The notes under the pieces were generated by a model. That model worked only from the letters and a program-made list of their open reading frames with translations. It was not told the origin of the DNA and did no database searches. Of a stretch of DNA of 64,000 nt, positions 44,342-55,660 are shown piece after piece. Positions within the stretch are counted from its first letter, which is position 1. Each line of letters starts with the position of its first letter. The translations under genes and the position numbers were made by a program. The stretch covers positions 248,001 through 312,000 of the forward strand of contig NZ_VFNC01000003.1 of assembly GCF_006715395.1 (NCBI RefSeq). The letters are read 5' to 3'. This stretch comes from Streptomyces sp. SLBN-31. Its GTDB lineage: Bacteria; Actinomycetota; Actinomycetes; Streptomycetales; Streptomycetaceae.

Positions 44342-44757
44342 CCGGTACCGGCACCGGCGCGACCACTGTGGACGAGAAGCTCACCTGGCTCATCGAGGGG
44401 CTGCTGGAGCGCACCCCGGGGGCGCGGCACGCGCTCGTGCTGTCGCGGGACGGGCTGAAGCTGTGCCGGACACCGGAGCTCACCGTCGACCGGGCCGACC
44501 AGCTCGCCGCGATCGCCGCAGGCATCCAGTCGCTGGCGCACGGCGCGTCCATGGAGTTCGGGGACGGCAGCGGCGGCATACGGTCGGCGATGACCGAGTT
44601 CCACGGCGGCGTGCTGTACATCGTGGAGGCGGGGGACGGCGCGCACCTGGCCGTGCTCACGGAGGAGGACACGGACGCGGGACTGGTCGGGCACAACATG
44701 AGCGAACTCGTGGAACAGCTCGGCCCGCATCTGACCGCACAGCCCCGGACGTCATGA
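44338..44757 (+). CDS. cvnB: conservon roadblock/LC7-domain protein CvnB
   Basis: A 139-residue single-domain roadblock/LC7 protein (LTWLIEGLLERTPGARHALV, LSRDGLKLCRTPELTVDRAD, LAAIAAGIQSLAHGASMEFG). In characterised conservons it is thought to bind the CvnD GTPase and to act like a dynein light-chain-type or GAP component. Coupled by ATGA overlaps to cvnA and cvnC. Because cvnD is missing here, its usual partner is not encoded at this locus. Confidence 0.95.
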   Translation: MTGTGTGATTVDEKLTWLIEGLLERTPGARHALVLSRDGLKLCRTPELTVDRADQLAAIAAGIQSLAHGASMEFGDGSGGIRSAMTEFHGGVLYIVEAGDGAHLAVLTEEDTDAGLVGHNMSELVEQLGPHLTAQPRTS

Positions 44758-45101
44758 GCCGCCCCGGCAGGGACGACTCACCCGACCGCCTCTACACCCT
44801 CACCCAGGGCCGCGCCCGCTCCGCGCCGGACAGCCCCTTCGACCTGGTGACCCTCGTGGTCGCCGAGTGCGACCCGGCGCCCGGCATGCAGTCGGAGCAC
44901 GTGACGATCCTGCGCGCGGCCCAGCGCCCCATCGCCGTGGTGGAGTTGGCGGCCGAGCTGCGGCTCCCCGTCGGCATCACCAAGATCCTCCTCTCCGACC
45001 TCCTCGCGTCGGGCCGCGTCAGTGCCCGCCACCCGAGGAAGGCCGCCGTCATCGACCCCGACGTCCTGGAACAGGTGCTCGTTGGACTCCGCAACCTCTG
45101 A
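44754..45101 (+). CDS. cvnC: conservon DUF742 protein CvnC
   Basis: A 115-residue DUF742 protein. LYTLTQGRARSAPDSPFDLV and HVTILRAAQRPIAVVELAAE with LRLPVGITKILLSDLLASGR show the winged-helix-like core of this family. Its end, VLVGLRNL, overlaps the TTG start of the following P450 by 20 bases, the position where cvnD normally begins. Confidence 0.93.
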   Translation: MSRPGRDDSPDRLYTLTQGRARSAPDSPFDLVTLVVAECDPAPGMQSEHVTILRAAQRPIAVVELAAELRLPVGITKILLSDLLASGRVSARHPRKAAVIDPDVLEQVLVGLRNL

Positions 45102-46326
45102 CGCCCGCATCCCCTCGGGTGCGACCGTCCCCGTACCGCTCGGTGGACCAAGGTTCCAGACCGAACCGGCCCGGCTGTACCGCGAGATGCGGCGCGAGCA
45201 CGGTGCCGTCACCCCGGTCGTGCTCGACGGCGGCGTACCGGCCTGGCTGGTGCTGGGCTATCGCGAGCTGCACCAGGTCACCGGCGATCCGGTGCTGTTC
45301 AGCCGGGACTCCGGGCTGTGGAACCAGTGGGACCGCATCCCCGCCGACTGGCCGCTGCTGCCGATGATCGGCCGCGGGCAGCCCTCGATCCTCTACACCG
45401 TCGGCGAACGCCACCGCGAGCGCGCCGCGATGATCGGCGACGCGCTGGAGGCCGTCGCCCCTGCCGAACTGCGCGGCCACGCCGAGAAGTTCGCCGATGA
45501 ACTCATCGACGCGGTGTGCGGGCGGGGCGAGGCGGACGTCGTCGCCGAGTACGCCATGCTGCTGCCGGTGCGCGTCCTGGCCCGGCTCTTCGGCTTCCCC
45601 GACGAGCAGGGGCCGGGTCTGGTGACCGCCCTGAACGACATGATCGACGGCCGGGAGCGGGCGCTCGCCGGGCAGACCCACCTGGCCGGCTCCATGGCCC
45701 GGCTGGTGGCCGAGCGCAAGGCCCGCCCCGCCGACGACGTGGTGTCGAGGATGCTCGCCGACCGCTCGGGCTTCGGTGACGAGGAGATCGTCCAGGACCT
45801 CATGGTGATGATGGCGGCCGGCCACCAGCCGACGGCCGACTGGATCGGCAACTCGCTGCGCCTGATGCTGACCGACGAGCGTTTCGCGGCCTCCCTCTTC
45901 GGCGGCCGCAACAGCGTCGCCGACGCCATGAACGAGGTGCTGTGGGAGGACGCGCCCACGCAGAACGTGGCCGGCCGCTGGGCCGCTCGCGACACCCAGC
46001 TCGGCGGCCGCCGCATCCGCGCCGGCGACCTGCTGCTGCTCGGGCTGCAGGGTGCCAACTCCGACCCGCAGGTGCGCACCGACGGCTCCGCGCTCACCGG
46101 CGGCAACAGCGCGCACTTCTCCTTCGGGCACGGCGAGCACCGGTGCCCGTTCCCGGCGCAGGAGATCGCCGAGGTCATCGCGCGCACCGGCATCGAGGTC
46201 GTGCTGGACCGCCTGCCCGACATCGACCTGGCCGTCCCCGCCGAGTCCCTGACCCGCCGCCCCTCCCCCTGGCTGAGAGGCCTCACCCGCCTCCCGGTCC
46301 GCTTCACCCCGGTCCCCACCCTCTGA
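45082..46326 (+). CDS. cytochrome P450, CYP157-like, lacking the ExxR motif
   Basis: A 414-residue P450. The heme ligand is Cys355 in FSFGHGEHRCPF. The K-helix reads NEVLWEDAP, so ExxR is replaced by E285-x-x-W288, a deviation known for CYP157 proteins of S. coelicolor conservons. The I-helix is MMAAGHQPTADWIGNS, with Gln-Pro where an acid is usual. The only plausible start is TTG at 45082 (LDSATSDARIPS), inside the cvnC 3' end; the next methionine in frame would truncate the fold. In conservons this P450 is the CvnE component, usually paired with a CYP154 partner, as here. Confidence 0.88.
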   Translation: MDSATSDARIPSGATVPVPLGGPRFQTEPARLYREMRREHGAVTPVVLDGGVPAWLVLGYRELHQVTGDPVLFSRDSGLWNQWDRIPADWPLLPMIGRGQPSILYTVGERHRERAAMIGDALEAVAPAELRGHAEKFADELIDAVCGRGEADVVAEYAMLLPVRVLARLFGFPDEQGPGLVTALNDMIDGRERALAGQTHLAGSMARLVAERKARPADDVVSRMLADRSGFGDEEIVQDLMVMMAAGHQPTADWIGNSLRLMLTDERFAASLFGGRNSVADAMNEVLWEDAPTQNVAGRWAARDTQLGGRRIRAGDLLLLGLQGANSDPQVRTDGSALTGGNSAHFSFGHGEHRCPFPAQEIAEVIARTGIEVVLDRLPDIDLAVPAESLTRRPSPWLRGLTRLPVRFTPVPTL

Positions 46327-46410
46327 CCCACCCCCGCCACAGCGACCCAAGCCCCACCCTTCGACCACCACCGCCCGCCCCCACCACCCGGCGCCCCAAG
46401 CTCCACCCCT

Positions 46411-46756
46411 CGACCACGACCGAAGCCCTGCCGGCGACCCAAGCCCCGCCCCTGGACCCCCTCTGCCGCCGACCGGCCCACCCGGCCCGGCCGCCGATCC
46501 CGTACCCGCCCGCCCCCGACCGCCAGACCCCGGCGCCGACCGCGACCCGGCCCACCCCCTCGACCACGACCGAAGCCCTGCCGCCGACCGGCGACCCAAG
46601 CCCCTCGCCCCCCTGCCACCGACCGGCCCACACGACCCGGCCCCCGATCCCGTACCGCCCGCCCTCGCCCGCCAGACCCCGGCGCCGACCGTGACCCACC
46701 TCGCCCCCGCCCTCACCCACCGGACCCCGGCGCCCACCGTGACCCACCTCGCCCCC
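46411..46756. repeat. C-rich imperfect tandem duplications between the two P450 genes
   Basis: The 493-bp interval 46327-46819 contains a roughly 150-bp unit repeated almost in tandem: CGACCACGACCGAAGCCCTG begins at both 46411 and 46561. Further on, a 33-bp block (starting ACCCCGGCG at 46676) recurs at 46724 with one mismatch. The plus strand is strikingly C-rich and poor in G. No credible gene is present until the CYP154 ribosome site. Confidence 0.7.
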
Positions 46757-46819
46757 GGCCCCGCCCCGCAATCGAAACCCACGTGCGCCATTCCCGACCC
46801 CCCTGCCCAGGAGGCCCGT

Positions 46820-48073
46820 ATGACGACGACCGGTGTTGAGCAGAGCCGTGCGGAGGAGACGCGTATCGCGCTCGATCCGTTCGTGGGCGATCTGGACGGC
46901 GAGAGCGCGCGGCTGCGGGCGGCGGGGCCGCTGGCCGCCGTGGAGCTGCCCGGTGGCGTGCCCGTCTGGGCGGTCACCCGGCACGCCGAGGCCAAGCAGC
47001 TGCTCACCGATCCGCGTCTGGTGAAGGACATCGGCATCTGGGGCGCCTGGCGGCGCGGCGAGATCCCGCCGGACTGGCCGCTCATCGGTCTCGCCAACCC
47101 GGGCCGCTCCATGCTCACCGTGGACGGCGCCGACCACCGGCGGATGCGCGCGCTGGTCGCCCAGGCGCTCACCCCGCGCCGGGTGGAGGAGATGCGGGGC
47201 CGGATCACGGAGCTGACCGAGCGGCTGCTCGACGACCTCGCCGCGGCGGCCACGGACGGTGTCGTCGATCTGAAGGCCGCTTTCGCCTACCCGCTGCCGA
47301 TGTACGTCGTGGCCGATCTCATGGGCATCGCCCCGGCACGCCTGCCCCGCCTGAAGGAGCTCTTCGAGAAGTTCTTCTCCACCCAGACCCCGCCCGCCGA
47401 GGTCGTCGCCACCCTCACCGAGCTCGCGGGCATCATGGCCGGCACGGTCGCCGCCAAGCGTGCCGAGCCGGGCGACGACCTGACCTCGGCGCTGATCCTG
47501 GCCTCGGAGAACGGCGACCACCTCAGCGACGAGGAGATCGTCTCCACGCTCCAGCTGATGGTCGCGGCCGGCCATGAGACGACGATCTCGCTCATCGTCA
47601 ACGCGGTGGTCCAGCTGTCACTCCATCCGGATCAGCGGTCCCTGGTGCTGTCCGGCGCGGCCGACTGGTCCCAGGTCACCGAGGAGACCCTGCGCCACTC
47701 CACCCCCACCTCCCACGTCCTGATCCGCTTCGCGACCGAGGACGTGCGGGTCGGCGACAAGGTCCTCCCGGCGGGCGACGCGCTGATCGTGTCGTACGCC
47801 GCCATCGGCCGCGACGAGGAGGCCCACGGCCCGACCGCCGGGGCCTTCGACATCACCCGGACCTCGCAGAACCGTCACATCAGCTTCGGTCACGGCCCCC
47901 ACGTCTGTCCCGGAGCCGCCCTCTCCCGCCTGGAGGCCGGGATCGCGCTGCCCGCCCTGTACGGCCGCTTCCCGGACCTCGACCTGGCGGTACCCGCCAC
48001 CGAACTGCGCAACAAGCCGGTGGTGACCCAGAACGACCTGTTCGAACTGCCGGTCCGGCTCACGCTCTCGTAG
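46820..48073 (+). CDS. cytochrome P450, CYP154-like (conservon component)
   Basis: A 417-residue soluble bacterial P450. It has an I-helix AGHETTISLIVN, the K-helix motif ETLRHSTPT (intact ExxR) and the heme loop FGHGPHVCPGAALS with its Cys ligand. The N-terminal DPRLVKDIGIWGAWRRGEIP and the overall sequence resemble CYP154 enzymes, which in Streptomyces conservons follow a CYP157 gene. The ATG follows GGAGG. Its distance from the CYP157 gene (about 490 bp) is larger than usual because of the repeat region, so it may have its own promoter. Confidence 0.9.
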   Translation: MTTTGVEQSRAEETRIALDPFVGDLDGESARLRAAGPLAAVELPGGVPVWAVTRHAEAKQLLTDPRLVKDIGIWGAWRRGEIPPDWPLIGLANPGRSMLTVDGADHRRMRALVAQALTPRRVEEMRGRITELTERLLDDLAAAATDGVVDLKAAFAYPLPMYVVADLMGIAPARLPRLKELFEKFFSTQTPPAEVVATLTELAGIMAGTVAAKRAEPGDDLTSALILASENGDHLSDEEIVSTLQLMVAAGHETTISLIVNAVVQLSLHPDQRSLVLSGAADWSQVTEETLRHSTPTSHVLIRFATEDVRVGDKVLPAGDALIVSYAAIGRDEEAHGPTAGAFDITRTSQNRHISFGHGPHVCPGAALSRLEAGIALPALYGRFPDLDLAVPATELRNKPVVTQNDLFELPVRLTLS

Positions 48074-49279
<1,206 letters not shown>

Positions 49280-49312
49280 CCGCTGCCACCCGGCACGACG
49301 ACGCACGACGAC

Positions 49313-49344
49313 GAAGGGCGCCCGGCGAACACCGGGCGCCCTTC
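49313..49344. terminator. bidirectional terminator between serC and the secreted peptidase
   Basis: Perfect 13-bp arms (49313-49325 GAAGGGCGCCCGG and 49332-49344) enclose a 6-nt loop, between two convergent stop codons (49279 and 49356). The minus orientation begins with GAAGG and the plus ends in CTTC, so both genes can use it. Confidence 0.85.
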
Positions 49345-49355
49345 TCGCACTTCGC

Positions 49356-50954
49356 TCAGCCGCGGAAGCCGAGCATGCCGTGCAGCGCCTCACCGCGCGC
49401 CCCGGCGGCCGGCTGCTGCGCCGTCAGCGCGGACTTCGCCGTGCTCAGCGGCTTCGGGTCGGCCGTCTTCTGGCAGACCGCGTCGGCCGTGCCGTGCCCG
49501 CGCGGGACCGTGCCGTCGGTCAGGTACTTCGCCAGGTACTTGTCCAGGCAGGCGTTGCCGCTCAGCGTGATGCCGTGGTTGCCGCCGCCCTGCTCGACGA
49601 CCAGGCTGGAGTGCTTGAGCAGGCGGTGGACGGTGACACCGCCCTGGTACGGGGTGGCCGCGTCGTTCGTCGCCTGGAACAGCAGCACCGGCGGCAGCTT
49701 GGAGTTGGCGACGTTCACCGGCTTCAGCGACTTGGTGGGCCAGAACGCGCACGGCGCGTTGTACCAGGCGTTGTTCCACGCGTTGAAGGGCGCCTTGGCG
49801 TACACCGCCCAGTTGTCCTTCTGCCACTGCTTCCAGTCCCGCGGCCAGGGCACGTCCCGGCACTGTACGGCCGCGTACACGCTGTAGCCGTTGTCACCGG
49901 AGGCGTCGATGGCGGCGAAGTTCTGGTACGCCGTCACCAGCGGTGCGGAGTTGTGGTCGTTGACGTACGCGGCGAACGCCTGGGCCAGGTAGGGCCAGTA
50001 GCCGTTGTAGTAGCCGCCGGGCAGGAAGGTGTCCTCCAGCTCCGCCGCGCCCACCTTGCCGCCCGCGGGCGTCTTGGCGAGTTCGGCCTGCATCGCGTAC
50101 CACTTGGCCTCGATCTTGGCCGGGTCGGTGCCGAGCTTGTACGTCGAGTCGTACTTGGCGATCCACGCCATGAGTGCCTTGTGGCGGGCGTCGAAGGCGT
50201 AGTCCTGGCCGATGTTGTCGTCGTACCAGACCCCCTCGGGGTCGACGATCGAGTCCAGGACCAGGCGGCGCACCTGGTGCGGGAAGAGCTTGGCGTAGAC
50301 CTGGCCCAGGTAGGTGCCGTAGGAGTAGCCGAAGTAGTTGATCTTCTTGGCGCCGACGGACTTGCGGATCGAGTCCATGTCCTTCACGGCGCTGATCGTG
50401 TTGATGTACGGCAGCACGTCCGCGTACTTGCGGCCGCAGGCGGCGGCGAAGGACTTGGCGCGCTCCAGGTTGGCCTTCTCGATGGCCGGGCTGGTGGGAA
50501 CGCTGGCCGGGCGGACGGGGTTGAAGTAGCCCGGCTTGCAGTCGAGGGCGGGCTTGCTCTCGCCGACACCGCGCGGGTCGAAGCCGATGACGTCGTACTG
50601 GGCCGCGACCGCCTTGGGCAGCGAGGAGGCGACGAAGGGGGCGAGGCTCAGCCCGCTGCCGCCGGGGCCGCCGGGGTTGACCAGCAACGGGCCCTGGAAC
50701 TTGGTGGCGGTGTGCGGGACCCGGGTCAGGGCCAGGGTTATCTTCCGGCCCTGCGGCTTGGCGTAGTCGAGGGGCACCTTCACCGTCCCGCACTGCAGGG
50801 TCGGGGAGTCGTCCGTGCCGCACTTCTTCCAGGTGACCTTCGCCGGCTGGAAGGAGGGGGCGGAGGAGGAGGGGCTGGCCTCGGCGGGAACCGCCGTGAC
50901 CGATCCGGCAAGGACGACCGCCGTGCCGCACAGCACGGCTGCGCTTCTTCTCAT
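49356..50954 (-). CDS. secreted alpha/beta-hydrolase peptidase (tripeptidyl aminopeptidase/Slp family)
   Basis: A 532-residue exported serine peptidase. A signal peptide (MRRSAAVLCGTAVVLAGSVT, cleavage near AEA) precedes the mature enzyme. The catalytic serine lies in NYFGYSYGTYLGQVYAKLF, the acid in LLFQATNDAATPYQGG and the histidine in QGGGNHGITLSGNACLDKYL. The oxyanion segment is PLLVNPGGPGGSGLS. Family members remove N-terminal tripeptides or process extracellular proteins in Streptomyces. The ATG at 50954 follows GAGGGAACTT. The cellulase gene is 166 bp upstream on the same strand, but a separate promoter in that AT-rich gap is likely. Confidence 0.92.
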   Translation of the reverse strand: MRRSAAVLCGTAVVLAGSVTAVPAEASPSSSAPSFQPAKVTWKKCGTDDSPTLQCGTVKVPLDYAKPQGRKITLALTRVPHTATKFQGPLLVNPGGPGGSGLSLAPFVASSLPKAVAAQYDVIGFDPRGVGESKPALDCKPGYFNPVRPASVPTSPAIEKANLERAKSFAAACGRKYADVLPYINTISAVKDMDSIRKSVGAKKINYFGYSYGTYLGQVYAKLFPHQVRRLVLDSIVDPEGVWYDDNIGQDYAFDARHKALMAWIAKYDSTYKLGTDPAKIEAKWYAMQAELAKTPAGGKVGAAELEDTFLPGGYYNGYWPYLAQAFAAYVNDHNSAPLVTAYQNFAAIDASGDNGYSVYAAVQCRDVPWPRDWKQWQKDNWAVYAKAPFNAWNNAWYNAPCAFWPTKSLKPVNVANSKLPPVLLFQATNDAATPYQGGVTVHRLLKHSSLVVEQGGGNHGITLSGNACLDKYLAKYLTDGTVPRGHGTADAVCQKTADPKPLSTAKSALTAQQPAAGARGEALHGMLGFRG

Positions 50955-51120
50955 GAAGTTCCCTCGCGAGATGGGGGGTTGGAGGACCGGAAAGTTCACG
51001 GTCCTGTCCGGATCCTTTCGAAGAAGCGCCAACAGAAGGAACAACTTGCGTAAAGATTTGAAAATCCTGTGATCTGGAGGCGCCCGCTCCCTCCATGGGC
51101 GCCCCCGTCACACACGGCCC

Positions 51121-52731
<1,611 letters not shown>

Positions 52732-52759
52732 TCACATGAGCACGTCAAGTACTACGACG

Positions 52760-53740
52760 TCACCGGCGCCGGAACAGCCGCCGCGCGCCGAACGCCAGCG
52801 CCGCCACCACGACCACGGCCAGGGCGCCGACCTTCAGGTTGCCACCCGAGTTTCCGCCGTCGCTGCCGGAGGCGCTCGAACTGCCGCCGCCGGAGGGCGT
52901 CTTGGCGGCGGCGGCACCGCCGGGGGCTTCCTTGGCCTGGACGGGACTGTCCGCGCCCTCACTGCCGTACATCAGCCGGGTCCCGTCGGGCGAGTAGCTG
53001 ACGGACTCCCCCTGCCGCTGCAACGGCACCTCCAGCCGGCCCTTGCGCTTGATCCTGCCGCCGTTCCAGTCGTAGTAGATGCCCCCGAAGTAGCCGCGCA
53101 CGGCGAGCTGCTTGCCGTTCGGGGAGATGGCGGCGTCCGTGGCCCAGAGGTCGACGGTGGCGACGGGTCGGAAGTAGTTGGTGCCGGAGGCGGAGAGCTC
53201 GGCAGGGCCCTCGAACAGGTGCCCGCCGTTCTCGTTCTTGTCGATGATGTACACGCGCCCGGTCTTCGGGTCGACGACCAGCGACTCGGCGTTGCGGGCG
53301 CCGTCGGTGTACTTCACGACGTACTGCGTGGCCCGCACGGTCTGGTCGACGAGCTTCTTCGGCTCGGGCAGCCGGTAGATCCACACGTACGGCCAGTTGC
53401 CGCCGAGGTTGTCGCCGATGTCGCCGACGTAGATCTGGTCGTCCGGCCCGATGGAGATGGCCTCGACGTCGCGGGGTGAGCCGATGCCGCTGAGGGCGAC
53501 GCGGGCGACCGTCCTGCCGGAGGCGCTGTCGACCGCGTAGATGTACGGCCCGTCGCTGCTGTCGTTGTGGGTCCAGTAGATCCCGGGGTGCAGGTGGGAG
53601 GCGGCGAGTCCGCTGGACTCGGTGATCCGGGGGTCGGAGATCGTGAACCCCTTGTCCCCCTTGCCGTCGGCGGCGGAGGCGGGCACGGCGAAGGCGCCCA
53701 CGAGCAGGACCCCGGCGAGTAGAGCGAACGGTCGACGCAT
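52760..53740 (-). CDS. secreted/membrane-anchored beta-propeller-like protein
   Basis: A 326-residue exported protein of unknown function. The signal peptide is MRRPFALLAGVLLVGAFAVP with AxA cleavage near residue 23. The body has repeated strand-type motifs typical of a propeller, such as ESSGLAASHLHPGIYWTHND, AISIGPDDQIYVGDIGDN and SLVVDPKTGRVYIIDKNENG. A Gly/Ser linker leads to one membrane helix (VGALAVVVVAALAFGARRLF) and an Arg-rich tail, so the domain would face outward. No catalytic motif was recognised. Confidence 0.8.
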   Translation of the reverse strand: MRRPFALLAGVLLVGAFAVPASAADGKGDKGFTISDPRITESSGLAASHLHPGIYWTHNDSSDGPYIYAVDSASGRTVARVALSGIGSPRDVEAISIGPDDQIYVGDIGDNLGGNWPYVWIYRLPEPKKLVDQTVRATQYVVKYTDGARNAESLVVDPKTGRVYIIDKNENGGHLFEGPAELSASGTNYFRPVATVDLWATDAAISPNGKQLAVRGYFGGIYYDWNGGRIKRKGRLEVPLQRQGESVSYSPDGTRLMYGSEGADSPVQAKEAPGGAAAAKTPSGGGSSSASGSDGGNSGGNLKVGALAVVVVAALAFGARRLFRRR

Positions 53741-53861
53741 GCCCCAAGCCTGCCATCCCCGCCGGTGGTTCACGGGGCGGGCCGACCGCCGCAGCGACGG
53801 GTGGCGGGCCTCACACCCCGGCCGTCCCATTGATCCCTCCCGCATCGTCCATCATGAGCGG

Positions 53862-54536
53862 ATGCTTAGGTTCATGCCGGTCGGGGACTCCATGACGATC
53901 GGGAGCGCCGGGGAACACACCTGGCGTTACCGCATGTGGCAGCACCTGCGCGACACGTACGGCGGCCCCTGCGCCGTCGTCGGCCCCCGCGAGACGCTGT
54001 ACGACAAGGCGACGGACGCCCCGACGTCGTACGAGTACGCCGACCCCGACTTCCCCCGCGCCCACCTGGCCGGCTGGGGCGAGGGCTGGCTGCACATGGC
54101 GCCGCTGATCGCTCAGGCGGTGCGTGCACAGCGCGCGGACGTGCTCCTGGTCTCGCTGGGCCTGATCGACCTGGGCTTCTACACCAACGCCGAGCAGACG
54201 GCGGAGAACGTGCGCCGCTTCGTGGCCGAGGCCCGCACGGCGAACCCGCGCGTCCGCATGGCCGTGCTGCCGGTGATACCCAACGTCCGCGCCGCCGAGG
54301 ACGCGCCCTTCGCCGCCCAGGTGACCCTCTTCAACGAACTCCTCGCGAAGGCCGTCGCCGACCTGGACGAGCCCCGCTCCCCGCTCCTGCTCGCCTCACC
54401 CCCGCCGTCGTACGACATCCACCTCGACACCTACGACGGCACCCACCCGAACGCGAGCGGCGAACACAAGATCGCGGCGGCCTTCGCGGACGCCATGCAC
54501 CAGGCGTGGGGGGTCGGGGAGCCGTACGCCGGCTGA
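53862..54536 (+). CDS. SGNH/GDSL-type hydrolase
   Basis: A 224-residue SGNH-fold esterase or lipase-like protein. The nucleophile serine lies in MPVGDSMTIGSAGEHTWRYR (block I) and the Asp-His pair in TYDGTHPNASGEH (block V). No signal peptide is visible, so it is probably cytoplasmic or exported by another route. The substrate is not predictable. It is divergent from the propeller gene. Confidence 0.85.
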   Translation: MLRFMPVGDSMTIGSAGEHTWRYRMWQHLRDTYGGPCAVVGPRETLYDKATDAPTSYEYADPDFPRAHLAGWGEGWLHMAPLIAQAVRAQRADVLLVSLGLIDLGFYTNAEQTAENVRRFVAEARTANPRVRMAVLPVIPNVRAAEDAPFAAQVTLFNELLAKAVADLDEPRSPLLLASPPPSYDIHLDTYDGTHPNASGEHKIAAAFADAMHQAWGVGEPYAG

Positions 54537-54650
54537 GCCGGCGCGGCGGCGACCGGAGGTCTGTTCCCCTCCGCGCGACCTGGTCACCGTGCGTGTCGTT
54601 GTACCGCGCGGCTGTACCTGTCCGTGGGGCAGCCGGGGAGGAGCGCCACG

Positions 54651-54887
54651 ATGACCGTCCTCTAAGACAGGATCGAGATGGCCGACCACAGCGGCGAGCT
54701 GACTCTGGACAAGCTGTTCCCCGTCTACCTCATCGCCGACCCCTACCAGGGCAAGTGCCACCTGTTCACCGAGCCCAAGGACGGCGACTACCTGACGGAG
54801 ACGACTGTCGGCTTCGGAGGGGACGTCGACCTCACCGTCACGGACATCGGTCTCACGCTCAAGACGGATGAGTTCCCCCGCGACTGA
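54651..54887 (+). pseudogene. remnant of a Uma2-family (DUF820) endonuclease gene
   Basis: A good ribosome site (GGGGAGGAG) precedes ATG 54651, which reads MTVL then TAA (54663-54665) and continues in frame as DRIEMADHSGELTLDKLF. It then joins directly to PVYLIADPYQGKCHLFTEPK, which is the C-terminus of Uma2 proteins, ending at 54887. The central region, about 120 residues carrying the nuclease core, is missing. So there is both an in-frame stop and an internal deletion. A 69-residue product starting at ATG 54678 is possible but should be inactive. Confidence 0.72.
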
Positions 54888-54904
54888 CTGGCACAATCCG
54901 CCGC

Positions 54905-55570
54905 ATGGCGATCATCCACCGCACCACGGTCAAGCCCACCAAGCTGGAACTGCTCACCCCCTGGCTGCCCACCCGCCCGTGGTACGCCGGTTCCGGCACA
55001 CCGGAGTTGGTCAGGGCCGGCGGGTTCCGGCTGGACGACCCCGAGGGCGAGGTCGGGATCGAGTTCATGGTGGCCGTCGACACCTCCGGCCCCGAACCGG
55101 TCGCCTACCACGTGCCCCTCACCTACCGCGGCGCTCCTCTCCCCGGCGCCGAACACGTACTGGTCGGCACCATGGAGCACGGCGTCCTCGGCCCGCGCTG
55201 GGCCTACGACGGCTGCCACGACCCGGTGCTGTACGCCGAACTCCTCGCCCTGATCGAGGGCCGGGCCCCGGCCATGGCCCAGAGCATCACGGACACCGCC
55301 GACCACGAGGTGGCCCACTCCTACACGGGCACCGGCCTGGGCGCCCTGTCCTGGCCGGTCGAGATCACCGACGACGAGCGTGGCACCACGCTCCCTGCCC
55401 CGGGCGGCACGACCCTCCGCGTCCACCGCGTCCTCGACCCCACCGCCCCCGACACCCGCCCGGCGGACGCCATCGGCCACGTCACCGGCGCCTGGCAGTC
55501 CCCGGCCGCCCCCGAAGGCACCCGCGCCCGCGCGCTGTTCGCCGTCCTGTACGGCCCGGGCGCGAGGTAG
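54905..55570 (+). CDS. maltokinase N-terminal cap-like domain protein
   Basis: A 221-residue protein resembling the N-terminal cap of actinobacterial maltokinase (Mak_N_cap), starting MAIIHRTTVKPTKLELLTPW and containing GIEFMVAVDTSGPEPVAYHV and VLVGTMEHGVLGPRWAYDGC. No kinase domain follows. Similar stand-alone proteins in Streptomyces are often mislabelled as glucan branching proteins. It may bind a sugar phosphate or a regulator; the function is unknown. Confidence 0.75.
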   Translation: MAIIHRTTVKPTKLELLTPWLPTRPWYAGSGTPELVRAGGFRLDDPEGEVGIEFMVAVDTSGPEPVAYHVPLTYRGAPLPGAEHVLVGTMEHGVLGPRWAYDGCHDPVLYAELLALIEGRAPAMAQSITDTADHEVAHSYTGTGLGALSWPVEITDDERGTTLPAPGGTTLRVHRVLDPTAPDTRPADAIGHVTGAWQSPAAPEGTRARALFAVLYGPGAR

Positions 55571-55660
55571 GGCGAACCCCCGCCCGGGCCGGTGGCCCTC
55601 CCCAGTGCCCGGGCGGCCCCGCGTGCGGCAGGGTGATCGGCAGCCGTACGAACCAGGGGG

